A DNA stretch of 17,523 nucleotides from CAYNGH01 sp964396845 (GTDB lineage Bacteria > Vulcanimicrobiota > JAJTBE01 > CAYNGH01): assembly GCA_964396845.1 (NCBI GenBank), contig CAYNGH010000062.1, positions 1-17,523 of the forward strand, in the 5' to 3' direction. The number at the start of each line of letters is the position of its first letter. Position 1 is the stretch's first letter. The notes under the pieces were generated by a model that was not told the origin of the DNA, did no database searches, and worked only from the letters and a program-made list of their open reading frames with translations. Below, piece by piece: positions 8,579 through 16,282 of the stretch. Both the position numbers and the translations under genes were made by a program.

Positions 8579-8945
8579 AAGGGGAACACCTCCAGATTTT
8601 TTTCAGGATCAATCCTCAAGGAAGTAATACAGGCAGATTGTTTTTTTATTTCATACTTTAATTGATTCTGAACATGTCTGATTCAACCTTCATGGTCAGG
8701 ATAATTTTCAATTGCTTGCCGGTTCATTTAAACAGGGAGGAAATATCGATTCTTTCCAGAAGATATATATTGTATCTAATACACCAACTTTTCCTGCTCC
8801 CCGTTGAGTTTCCAGAAAGCTCCCGGGGTTAATCACTAAGAATGCACACAAGGCTCAGAGATGTTGTCCTGTCTGTGCAACCGCAGTTACGGTGACAGTT
8901 GTAAAGCTATCTTGATATTTATTTGTTATATTTCAATCTGGGGGG
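8579..8945. promoter_or_regulatory. Divergent intergenic region between the A2M and BCCT genes
   Basis: This 367-bp, AT-richer region must hold promoters for both divergent genes. I could not assign a convincing -35/-10 pair for either. On the plus strand TTGTAA (8899) and TATATT (8927) are 22 bp apart, too far for a standard promoter. Visible structure is a direct repeat TTTCCAGAA at 8753-8761 and 8809-8817, and an inverted repeat TGCACA/TGTGCA at 8843-8848 and 8874-8879 with a 25-nt loop. No tRNA or credible small ORF is apparent. Confidence 0.5.
8587..8593 (-). promoter_or_regulatory. Ribosome binding site of the A2M gene
   Basis: GGAGGTG lies eight bases before the ATG at 8578 and fixes the start at the signal peptide. 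It is one of the strongest Shine-Dalgarno matches in the window. Confidence 0.8.
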
Positions 8946-10847
8946 ATGCCTGTGAACAACAAAGACTTCCAAACAAAAGGCCCGGGGGCATTGGAGCCTT
9001 CCGACGAAAACGGCAGAACAGAAAAAAATAAAAGCCCGGAGCATCCTGCAGGTGATTCTTCCGGGGGAATACCAGAAGCTGAGTTAAAAAAAGAGGCATC
9101 GGAATCACCGGGTGTTGAAGACCAGCAGGACAAACTTAGCCTGGATCAGGACACTAAGATGAAAATTGATGCCCAGGTTGAGGAGTATGTGGTTCAGCTT
9201 CAAAAGAAATACCGCCGGGAGTCTGACCGGGAGCTGATCCGGGAGAAAAAAAGCCAGTTCTTCCAGAATCTGATTGAAAAGGAACTTCAGGATGAAGCCC
9301 GGGATATCGAGGAAATCCGCCGGGAAGAACATGTGGCCATCAGCGCCAACCTAATTCTCTCCCTTTCGCTCCTGGTGATATTCACTATTTCCGCCCTGGT
9401 GGCCGGGGATCGGATTCAGGGTATCTCTGAAGTGGTTTTTACTTTCATGATTAACAACTTCGACTGGTTTTATATCCTCATCAGTTCATCCTTCATTATC
9501 TACCTGATATATATGGCCTTCTCCCGATTCGGAAATGTAGTGCTGGGAGATCCCGGAGAAAAGCCAGAGTTTTCCAATATCTCCTGGTATTCCATGCTCT
9601 TTTCCGCAGGTATGGGCGTGGGCCTGCTTTTCTGGGGCGGTGCAGAACCCCTGCGTCATTTCATCAACCCCCCCATGGGAGTGGCCCGCACCCCCGAAGC
9701 TGCCCGGCAGGCCATGGTGCTGACCTGTTTCAACTGGGGGCTTCATGGCTGGGCAGTGTATGTCATGTGCGCTCTGGGAGTGGCATACTACGGCTTCCGC
9801 AAGAGGAAGAAATATCTCATCTCATCGAGTGTCATGGATGTCTTTGACAATAAAAAGATAAACCAGTGGCTCAAGGTTTTTGCCGACCTGGTGTCAACCC
9901 TGGCCATTGTTTTTGGAATGGGCGCTTCCCTGGGAATGGGTATTCTGCAGATATCCTCGGGACTCCAATATGTCTATGGAATCAATGCTGCCAATCCCAC
10001 GGGACAGATTATCATTGCCACAATAATGACCGCCTGCTTTATTATCTCTGCCACCACGGGCCTCAAGAAGGGGATTAAAATCCTCTCCAATGTGAATATG
10101 GGAGTTGCCGTGGTGCTGATGGCCTTTATATTTTTCCTGGGGCCTCGACTCTTCATTCTAAAGACTTTTGTGGACACCACCGGACAGTATCTGTCCCAGA
10201 TTGTTTCCCTGGGGTTCAATGTTTCTCCCCTGTTGCCGGATTATCGCAGTTGGATGGGTGAATGGACTCTGACTTACTTCACATGGTGGATTGCATGGGC
10301 TCCTTTTGTGGGCATCTTCATCGCCAGAATTTCCAAGGGACGAACCATCAAGGAACTAATTCTGGGGGCAATGATTGTGCCGACTCTGTTTACAATTCTG
10401 TGGTTCTCCATATTCGGCGGTACCACAGTGTTTAACGAAATTTACAACCCGGACCTGGCCATTGGTCACATGATTGAGCACTCTCTGGAAGATGAGAACG
10501 TGGCCGCGGCCCTTTTTGCCCTGCTCAGGTCATATCCCGGATACCAGATAGTGGCAGGGGTTGCAATTCTCCTGCTTTTTACCTTCCTGGTCACTTCCGC
10601 GGACTCGGCAACCTTCGTAATCAGTATGATGACCACCGAAGGGGATCTGGATCCATCCCTGAAGATGAAAGTCCTGTGGGGTGTGGTTTTGGCAGTGCTG
10701 ACACTGACACTGCTCATCGGGGGAGGAATAAAAGCCTTCAAGGCTGTTGTCCTCACCTTTGCGTTCCCCTTCTCTCTGGTGCTGATTCTCATCACCATAT
10801 CCCTGAACATAAGGCTGGGAATGCAGGTGAAGGAAAAACGGATATAA
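8946..10847 (+). CDS. BCCT-family transporter (betaine/choline/carnitine type)
   Basis: The protein has 633 residues and about twelve membrane segments from residue 131 on. BCCT marks are GMGVG (222-226), WGLHGW (264-269), the TM8 aromatic run YFTWWIAWAPF with Trp447, Trp448 and Trp451, ARISKGRTI (460-468) and VTSADSATF (549-557). In BetP the TM4 and TM8 aromatics hold the trimethylammonium group, so glycine betaine or a related osmolyte is the likely substrate, probably with sodium symport; the exact substrate cannot be told. An unusual N-terminal extension of about 130 residues has a Pro/Glu/Ser-rich part and a highly charged helix (about 70-128). The C-tail after the last membrane segment is short (about 13 residues), unlike the long osmosensing tail of BetP. 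Start: the ATG at 8946 directly abuts a G-run, whereas the GTG at 8952 has it well spaced, so GTG may be the real start (631 residues). Confidence 0.92.
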   Translation: MPVNNKDFQTKGPGALEPSDENGRTEKNKSPEHPAGDSSGGIPEAELKKEASESPGVEDQQDKLSLDQDTKMKIDAQVEEYVVQLQKKYRRESDRELIREKKSQFFQNLIEKELQDEARDIEEIRREEHVAISANLILSLSLLVIFTISALVAGDRIQGISEVVFTFMINNFDWFYILISSSFIIYLIYMAFSRFGNVVLGDPGEKPEFSNISWYSMLFSAGMGVGLLFWGGAEPLRHFINPPMGVARTPEAARQAMVLTCFNWGLHGWAVYVMCALGVAYYGFRKRKKYLISSSVMDVFDNKKINQWLKVFADLVSTLAIVFGMGASLGMGILQISSGLQYVYGINAANPTGQIIIATIMTACFIISATTGLKKGIKILSNVNMGVAVVLMAFIFFLGPRLFILKTFVDTTGQYLSQIVSLGFNVSPLLPDYRSWMGEWTLTYFTWWIAWAPFVGIFIARISKGRTIKELILGAMIVPTLFTILWFSIFGGTTVFNEIYNPDLAIGHMIEHSLEDENVAAALFALLRSYPGYQIVAGVAILLLFTFLVTSADSATFVISMMTTEGDLDPSLKMKVLWGVVLAVLTLTLLIGGGIKAFKAVVLTFAFPFSLVLILITISLNIRLGMQVKEKRI

Positions 10848-10849
10848 GC

Positions 10850-10881
10850 CCGGCGGAATTTATGATTTTTTATACCGCCGG
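10850..10881. terminator. GC-rich hairpin between convergent genes, possible two-way terminator
   Basis: A perfect 7-bp repeat, CCGGCGG (10850-10856) and CCGCCGG (10875-10881), encloses an 18-nt AT-rich loop. It begins 3 bp after the BCCT stop and covers the last codons of the DUF5693 gene. There is no T-run after the stem on either strand, so it is not a canonical intrinsic terminator. Confidence 0.4.
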
Positions 10882-12857
10882 TTAATCATCCATACCAGGG
10901 CAAGCCCCATGGCACCTGTTACTGCTCCTATGGCCAGCCCCCCCAGGGTGCGAACCAGAGAGATTATCACCGGAGTGTGCACATGAGCAAAAGTCCCGCA
11001 GATATTGGCCTGGCCCACTGCAGCCAGAAATACCAGTATCCCCACTCCCGCGTAATGATGCAGGTATGACAGGCCCCAGGTGAGCATAACTCCAGGATGG
11101 CCCACCATGAATTCCTTGAACCTGGGGCGTACCCACAGGAAGCGTTCCAGGGCAACCCGAAGCCCCAGCTCACTTTCGGTGGCCAAAGATGGAGCGGTAT
11201 TCCCGGAGCGTATGATGAACAACAACCCCAGGGCCCCAAGAATGCCCAGAACCACCACCTGCCAGATGTAAAGGGGGATGGTCATGAGATCCCGGATGGT
11301 TGTGCGAAGATTTGTCCCCCTGAGATAATATGAAAGCAGGATCAGCACAGGAGGCAGAACCAGCAGGGCCTTGACTCCCCGGAATTTATCCACCGACAGC
11401 ATGAAGGTGGTGGAAGACATCAGAGCTGCCATAAGGATCCCCCCCAGAAGGGTGATGGCGGTGATTTTCAAAAGAACCCCCAAGGCATATCCCAGAAGAT
11501 TCCAGAAATTATCCCGGGTGCTGACCATCTCCATCTCCTCAAAATGGGCTGTGAAGGCATATATCGGGAATATCACTGCCACCGCCAGGGCCGAGAGCTT
11601 CTGCATCAGGGCAATTCTGCCTGTCATCAACAGAGCAACAGACACCAGCAGGGTCAACCCCACAACCGCAATGCCAACCCATCCCCCATCATGATAAAAA
11701 TAATCCAGCAATAACATGAACACCCCGGCTCCTCCCAGGGCTATCAGTACCAGCAGGGCCGGAGGAGGAGAATGCCGGGGAAACCGGCTGGCAGTTCCGG
11801 TGACGAATCCAAAGGAATTCAGTTCTTTTCTCAGATCCTCCACATAGTCAAGGTTTGTTTCCAGGAGGCTTTTTCCATTATATCCCACGGGATAAGGACG
11901 CAGATATATCATCCGGATGTTGCGCTCCCGGACTCCTAACCGAAATTTGTCCACGGCATCGTGGGGCGTCAGCCTTGCCAGATACAGAGGATTAATCGAC
12001 TGAACCCGCACTGTCTGCTGAGGAATTTTCATCCCCAGATACTGGGCCCCTTTCTGCCTTGCTCTGTCATTGGGCACTTCCACATCACCAAAGGAATACC
12101 CCGTCCGGACAAATCCCTCCACCGCGGAATCCAGATAAAGGGGATACCCTGCCACCTCGTTGACCCCTCCAAAAATTATTGCGCTGACCCCGGGAATCTT
12201 TCCCATGGAATCAAAAAGACACCCTACTCCTTCAGAGTTGAGATGACTCCGGTTTTCCGGGCGCAGTATAATGTTGAAGCCCATGTTTCGAATCTCCCCG
12301 ATTAACCGCCGGTCAAAACCGATGCCAAGATATTCTGTATCCCTGCCGGGAGCGTTTATCTGAATTATATCCAGATGATTTCCCCTGCCGTCGGGAATCC
12401 TGATCCTGTGAGCAAAATCAGCCCCCCACAGCATTTGGATGTTTTCCATGAGAATTTTGCCTGTATCACCGGTAGTGCCGGTAATACAAAAGCTTCCGGG
12501 AATGACCGGGGCAAGGTCTGATTTTTGCACTCCTGCAATGGAAAGGGTGTTTATTATGTCCGCTCCCCGGACATATGTGAGCTTTCCCCGGTTGCGAAGC
12601 TCATCAAGACTGGTTTCGGTAAAGGCCATGGATGTTACTCCCGCTTGGCGGAATCTGACAAAGGCATCTTCAACAGAGATTCCCTCCCGACGGCAAAGCT
12701 GTTCAATGTCGGAGTAATCCATCACGACTTCCACCTGCCGGCTAAGTTTTTCCATGATGATTCTGTCCCGAAGAATGAAAAGAGCACTGATGAAGGCAAC
12801 AACCACCAGCAGTGCATATAATGCCTTACGATATTTGCTTGTCAGCTGAAAGCTCAA
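10860..12857 (-). CDS. DUF5693 family polytopic membrane protein
   Basis: The protein has 665 residues. One N-terminal membrane segment (about 12-29) is followed by a large extracytoplasmic domain (about 31-360) and then about eight hydrophobic segments from 366 to the end, closing with the basic tail NRRYKKS. I recognise DUF5693 from this architecture and from VRPRFKEFMVGHPGVML (576-592). The family has no known function; from memory it often sits near cell-surface polysaccharide or S-layer anchoring genes, which are not visible here. The soluble domain has an alternating alpha/beta pattern with FGGVNEVAGYP (229-239), hinting at a barrel-like fold; that is inference. The start is TTG at 12857, chosen because GGAGG lies six bases upstream and the membrane segment follows directly. 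The gene overlaps the end of the TPR gene by 32 nt, which suggests translational coupling. It is the last gene of its operon. Confidence 0.82.
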   Translation of the reverse strand: MSFQLTSKYRKALYALLVVVAFISALFILRDRIIMEKLSRQVEVVMDYSDIEQLCRREGISVEDAFVRFRQAGVTSMAFTETSLDELRNRGKLTYVRGADIINTLSIAGVQKSDLAPVIPGSFCITGTTGDTGKILMENIQMLWGADFAHRIRIPDGRGNHLDIIQINAPGRDTEYLGIGFDRRLIGEIRNMGFNIILRPENRSHLNSEGVGCLFDSMGKIPGVSAIIFGGVNEVAGYPLYLDSAVEGFVRTGYSFGDVEVPNDRARQKGAQYLGMKIPQQTVRVQSINPLYLARLTPHDAVDKFRLGVRERNIRMIYLRPYPVGYNGKSLLETNLDYVEDLRKELNSFGFVTGTASRFPRHSPPPALLVLIALGGAGVFMLLLDYFYHDGGWVGIAVVGLTLLVSVALLMTGRIALMQKLSALAVAVIFPIYAFTAHFEEMEMVSTRDNFWNLLGYALGVLLKITAITLLGGILMAALMSSTTFMLSVDKFRGVKALLVLPPVLILLSYYLRGTNLRTTIRDLMTIPLYIWQVVVLGILGALGLLFIIRSGNTAPSLATESELGLRVALERFLWVRPRFKEFMVGHPGVMLTWGLSYLHHYAGVGILVFLAAVGQANICGTFAHVHTPVIISLVRTLGGLAIGAVTGAMGLALVWMINRRYKKS

Positions 12858-14931
12858 TGGGTGCCTCCGGTTCCATGGAGTGAAGTTTGCCCCGGCATTC
12901 CTTGATGAACTGTTCCGAGGGAGTCAGTTTCATCTGTTCTTCCGAGAAGATCCACACTGGTTCCGGGGTTATTCCAGCGTATTTAATGGCCTGCAAAAAA
13001 GCTTCCCTGGCGGAGGTTGTTTCTCCCTGCAACTGGTGGGCGATGCCGATGCACTGATATTCATTGGCCTTCTGCCAAGGTTTGGTTAGTTTGGCCAGTT
13101 CTGCCCTGAAGCCCTCAAGAGCCTGTTTTATGTGAATTTCTGATCTTGAAGGGTCTTTTTTCAGGGTCAGGATTCCCATCAGAAAATGTGTATAAGCAGA
13201 GCCGGGGGAAAGCTTCAGGGCTTTTTTCAGGTTTTCTTCCGCCTGCTGTGTCTTGCCCCGCATTAAACTGGTAAGCCCCAGGGATGTATGAATCCAGCCG
13301 GCATCGGGAGATAACTCCAGTGCCCTCCGCAGGGAGTTGGTGGCGTTTTCCAGAAGACCCGCCTCCCGCTGGGCTACCCCGAAGTTATACCATGTTTCGT
13401 GGGAGTCGGGAGAAAGTTCGATGGATTCTTCGAAAAACCGCAGGGATTCCCTGGCCTTTCCCGTGGACAGATAAAGATTCCCCAGGTCCAGGGTGATCTT
13501 GTTGCTCTGGGGGTTTTCTCTTTTCAGATTCAAGAGAAAATCACGGCACTGGTCAATCAGCCCCAGAGATTCACAAGATTCTACATATATGTCCAGGGGC
13601 GGAGTGAACTGAGCTGACTGCTCCAAGGCTTCCCGGGACGCTTCCATGGCTTCCTGGTATGATTCCTGGTTATAGAAAGCCAGAGAAAGATGATACCATG
13701 TGAGAAAACTGTCATCTCCCGCAGAGAGAGCCTTTCGAAGAGATACTTCTGCCTTCTTGTATTCCTTCTGTTTCAAGTATATGGACCCCAGAGAAAACCA
13801 CACCTGACCCATGCCGGGGTCAATCTCCACCGCAGCTTCAAAATTTCTCTGGGCCAGGGCCATATTTCCCCTTTTTTCGTAAAAACTCCCCAGATTCCGG
13901 CGGGCCATGGCGTTTTCCGGGTCGATGAGGGATATTTCAAAGTTACACAGGAAGTTCAGGTGATCCAAGGCATATACCCGGGAAATATGGGACAGAAATG
14001 ACAGCAGTTTCACCTGCCCTAATCCTCCCGCCAGCAGAACCACCGGCAGAAGCAAAAGGGAGTTGATAAAACGGAAAGCCTTGAAAAACATCAGGAAGAA
14101 CATGGCAAAGCCCAGCATAGCTCCAGCCATGAATGAACCGGCAGTACCTCCCAGGGTATATGAAACCCAGGCCCTGAAGGACTGATAATTCTCCCCCTTC
14201 ATACGATACAGCCGGGATAGATTCCGATACGGCTCTAACTGATCCGGGTATTTGTCCAGTATCTCATGGTTGATGGCAATGGCTGAATCCAGCTGATCGG
14301 TATCTTCGTATAAGTTTCCGAGTCGGTAATACAGATTTCTGTCGCCACCTCCAAGATTCAGGGCTTTTCGATAATTTTCCGCGGTATCTTCAGGCCGGTT
14401 GAGAAAATAATAAAGCTCCCCCTTCAAGATATAAACATCGGGATTGTCAGGGGCCACCGCCTCAGCCGCCTCCGTTGCAGAAAGTCCCTGGCTGTATTCC
14501 TTCAATCTCCAGTGAATCCGGGCAATTCCCAGAAGGATATCCACGTCCCTGGGATCTCGGGATGAAAGCTCCCGATATAAAGTCAGAGCTTTTTCATTGT
14601 CGTTGATCTGAAATAACAGGTCTGCCAGGCTCCGGGTATATTCCTGGTTCATGGGGGCCAGTTGGTGAGCTTTTTCCATACTTTCCGCGGCTCTGGAAAG
14701 GTTTCCATTTTTTTCCTCCAGCCAGGCCAGCATGGCATATACCCGGGGATCCTCCGGGTTTTCCCTTTCCTGTTTTTCCAGAATTTCCCGGGCAGAATCA
14801 AATTCGCCCCGGACAATATAGGTGCGGGCCCGATCCAGGGGGGTTATATCGCCGGTGTCTGCGGTGACAACCCCGGCAAGCAGTATGGCAAACACCCCCA
14901 GAATAATCCAGGGGATACGGAACCTAAGCAT
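12826..14931 (-). CDS. Membrane TPR-repeat protein
   Basis: From the ATG at 14931 the protein has 701 residues. Residues of about 6-23 form a signal anchor. Tetratricopeptide repeats lie on both sides of a central hydrophobic hairpin (about 267-307, two membrane segments). Roughly five to six repeats precede it (for example EFDSAREILEKQERENPEDP) and six to seven follow (for example NMALAQRNFEAAVEIDPGMG and LLENATNSLRRALELSPDAG). If the anchor enters N-in, both TPR arrays lie outside the cytoplasm. TPRs mediate protein-protein contacts, so a scaffold role is likely; the partners are unknown. Start choice: an in-frame ATG 45 bases upstream (14976) has AGG directly abutting it, while the ATG at 14931 has AGGA five bases upstream and gives an 8-nt overlap with the preceding stop, typical of coupled genes. 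The 3' end overlaps the next gene by 32 nt. Confidence 0.85.
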   Translation of the reverse strand: MLRFRIPWIILGVFAILLAGVVTADTGDITPLDRARTYIVRGEFDSAREILEKQERENPEDPRVYAMLAWLEEKNGNLSRAAESMEKAHQLAPMNQEYTRSLADLLFQINDNEKALTLYRELSSRDPRDVDILLGIARIHWRLKEYSQGLSATEAAEAVAPDNPDVYILKGELYYFLNRPEDTAENYRKALNLGGGDRNLYYRLGNLYEDTDQLDSAIAINHEILDKYPDQLEPYRNLSRLYRMKGENYQSFRAWVSYTLGGTAGSFMAGAMLGFAMFFLMFFKAFRFINSLLLLPVVLLAGGLGQVKLLSFLSHISRVYALDHLNFLCNFEISLIDPENAMARRNLGSFYEKRGNMALAQRNFEAAVEIDPGMGQVWFSLGSIYLKQKEYKKAEVSLRKALSAGDDSFLTWYHLSLAFYNQESYQEAMEASREALEQSAQFTPPLDIYVESCESLGLIDQCRDFLLNLKRENPQSNKITLDLGNLYLSTGKARESLRFFEESIELSPDSHETWYNFGVAQREAGLLENATNSLRRALELSPDAGWIHTSLGLTSLMRGKTQQAEENLKKALKLSPGSAYTHFLMGILTLKKDPSRSEIHIKQALEGFRAELAKLTKPWQKANEYQCIGIAHQLQGETTSAREAFLQAIKYAGITPEPVWIFSEEQMKLTPSEQFIKECRGKLHSMEPEAPIELSADKQIS
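12864..12868 (-). promoter_or_regulatory. Ribosome binding site deciding a TTG start (DUF5693 gene)
   Basis: GGAGG on the minus strand sits six bases before the TTG at 12857, inside the 3' end of the TPR gene. It supports a TTG start for the DUF5693 protein. Confidence 0.7.
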
Positions 14932-16258
14932 TCTTTTCCTGTTTGTTTTCCTTCCCGTTACTCCCGAGAACCTCATCCTTGCTGTTGGTATCTGCGGAAT
15001 TCTTTTTCATATCATCGGCAGGGGCCGGTGTGAGGGGGGGTTTCTCTGCAGTGGAATCTTTATCCTTGGAAGATTTCTCCTGCTCAGTTTCTTCTGGAGT
15101 TTCTGGTTCAGGGGTAAGGGCTTCCCGGGTTTCCTTCTGCATGGTCTTCAGGCCGGAAATTTCCGAGTCCAGCAGGTGAAGATCCTTGCTGAGGCTGTCC
15201 AGCTCCGGGGCGATCTCCTGCCTGTCCTGTCCCGTTCTGTCGCTGACCGTTGCGGTAAGCTGTTCAAAGTATTCGATGGCGGTCTTTTTTGCTTCTTCCA
15301 GGGCTTTTTTGTATATGCGTTTTTTCTCTCCCGGGGTTAGACGACGGCCCTCTTCATAATACCAGCGGGAAGTTTCCCCCACCAGGTGAGTCCCGGCATA
15401 GGCGATGGCTCCTTTGATGGAGGGCCCGGCAATGGGGATGAACCCAACCAGGGTTCTGGCAATGGTTCGAAAGCCGAAGGCAGTCCCTACCAGGGGCCAC
15501 AGCTCCCTGACCCGGTCCGCCAGGTTCAGCTTCAGACCGTATATCCCTGCCAATTGCAGACACAGTTTCAGCTGGTTCATGGTCAGGACCGTGGTTTCCC
15601 CGGCAGCGCCCAAAAGCCCGATGATTATCCCTATGATGGGGATATTGGATGGCAGTGATGAGGCCAGGGCTATGATCATATTCTGAATGCCGGTCTTGTG
15701 AATCAGCATCCGGGCCATTGCATCCCGCAGGATGGGAAAACGGTAAGCCATAGCTGCATCAATCAGAGGATTGATGGAGAGGAGGACTTCAGCCTTGTCC
15801 CGGATGGCGTCCACCGACGGGGGTTCAATCCACTCCCGGCCCGACAGGTTTAATTCGTCCATAAGCTGATAAAGACGCTCCTGTTCCGTCATATCTGAGG
15901 GGTCCTCGATGAACAGATGAGCGGGAGGCTTCAGCTTGAACAGATCCCTGTATATCAGAAGGTTGTCCCGGTCGGCGTCCTTATGGGACAGAAGAAATAT
16001 TATGGCATCTGCCTTCAGGTCCCGCCGACGGGTTTCATCCATGGGCAGGGGGCAGACCTCCAGCAGATCATCGAGGCTGAGGCGATCCCCGGTGCCTCCG
16101 TCAAGATTCACCGACTGGGTCAGAGCTTCGTAAAAAGGCGATACCATGTCGGCAGAACCCACAACTGCCAGTTTGAATTTTTTCCGGGTTTCCCGGGAAA
16201 TCTCACTGGGAGTGACCCGCAATGTGTTTAAAATATTGAGTGACTGTGACGCTTTCAT
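14924..16258 (-). CDS. DUF697 (YcjF-like) membrane protein with degenerate GTPase-like N-terminus
   Basis: The protein has 444 residues. The N-terminal part (about 28-140) has the outline of a small GTPase: a beta strand with glycine (KFKLAVVGSADMVSPF, 28-42) where a P-loop would sit, and ADAIIFLLSHKDAD (83-96) like a strand leading to a switch or recognition loop. No GKS/GKT is present, so nucleotide binding is doubtful. Residues of about 165-305 match DUF697: hydrophobic helices (SLPSNIPIIGIIIGLLGAAG) and GFRTIARTLVGFIPIAGPSI with AYAGTHLVGETSRWYYEEG. In this family the region follows a GTPase domain and associates with membranes. The C-terminus (about 380-444) is a Glu/Pro/Lys/Ser-rich disordered tail. 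The ATG at 16258 has GGGGGA about six bases upstream. The gene starts 24 bp after the cysS stop, in the same operon. Its function is unknown. Confidence 0.8.
   Translation of the reverse strand: MKASQSLNILNTLRVTPSEISRETRKKFKLAVVGSADMVSPFYEALTQSVNLDGGTGDRLSLDDLLEVCPLPMDETRRRDLKADAIIFLLSHKDADRDNLLIYRDLFKLKPPAHLFIEDPSDMTEQERLYQLMDELNLSGREWIEPPSVDAIRDKAEVLLSINPLIDAAMAYRFPILRDAMARMLIHKTGIQNMIIALASSLPSNIPIIGIIIGLLGAAGETTVLTMNQLKLCLQLAGIYGLKLNLADRVRELWPLVGTAFGFRTIARTLVGFIPIAGPSIKGAIAYAGTHLVGETSRWYYEEGRRLTPGEKKRIYKKALEEAKKTAIEYFEQLTATVSDRTGQDRQEIAPELDSLSKDLHLLDSEISGLKTMQKETREALTPEPETPEETEQEKSSKDKDSTAEKPPLTPAPADDMKKNSADTNSKDEVLGSNGKENKQEKNA
14937..14940 (-). promoter_or_regulatory. Ribosome binding site deciding the TPR gene start
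   Basis: AGGA on the minus strand lies five bases before the ATG at 14931, within the last codons of the DUF697 gene. It favours this start over the in-frame ATG at 14976, where the purine run abuts the codon. Confidence 0.6.
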
Positions 16259-16282
16259 TTACATTCCCCCATTGTATTATTT

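Noticed and set aside
8640..8650. Run of seven T on the plus strand as a terminator tail.
   Set aside because: No stem precedes it, and no plus-strand gene ends there.
7607..8665. A 352-codon open frame on the plus strand opposite the A2M gene (and similar ones at 6419-7279 and 5615-6232).
   Set aside because: Their translations show no family motif and are rich in Gly/His/Ile/Leu as expected for antisense frames of the well-supported A2M gene, whose motifs occur throughout.
8820..8880. Degenerate CACTAAG/CACACAAGG pattern recalling interspersed repeats of environmental genomes.
   Set aside because: Only one or two imperfect units are present; no repeat family can be supported from this window.
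14932..14976. Fifteen extra N-terminal codons for the TPR protein from the ATG at 14976.
   Set aside because: The Shine-Dalgarno-like AGG touches that ATG, while the ATG at 14931 has a well-spaced AGGA and an 8-nt coupling overlap.
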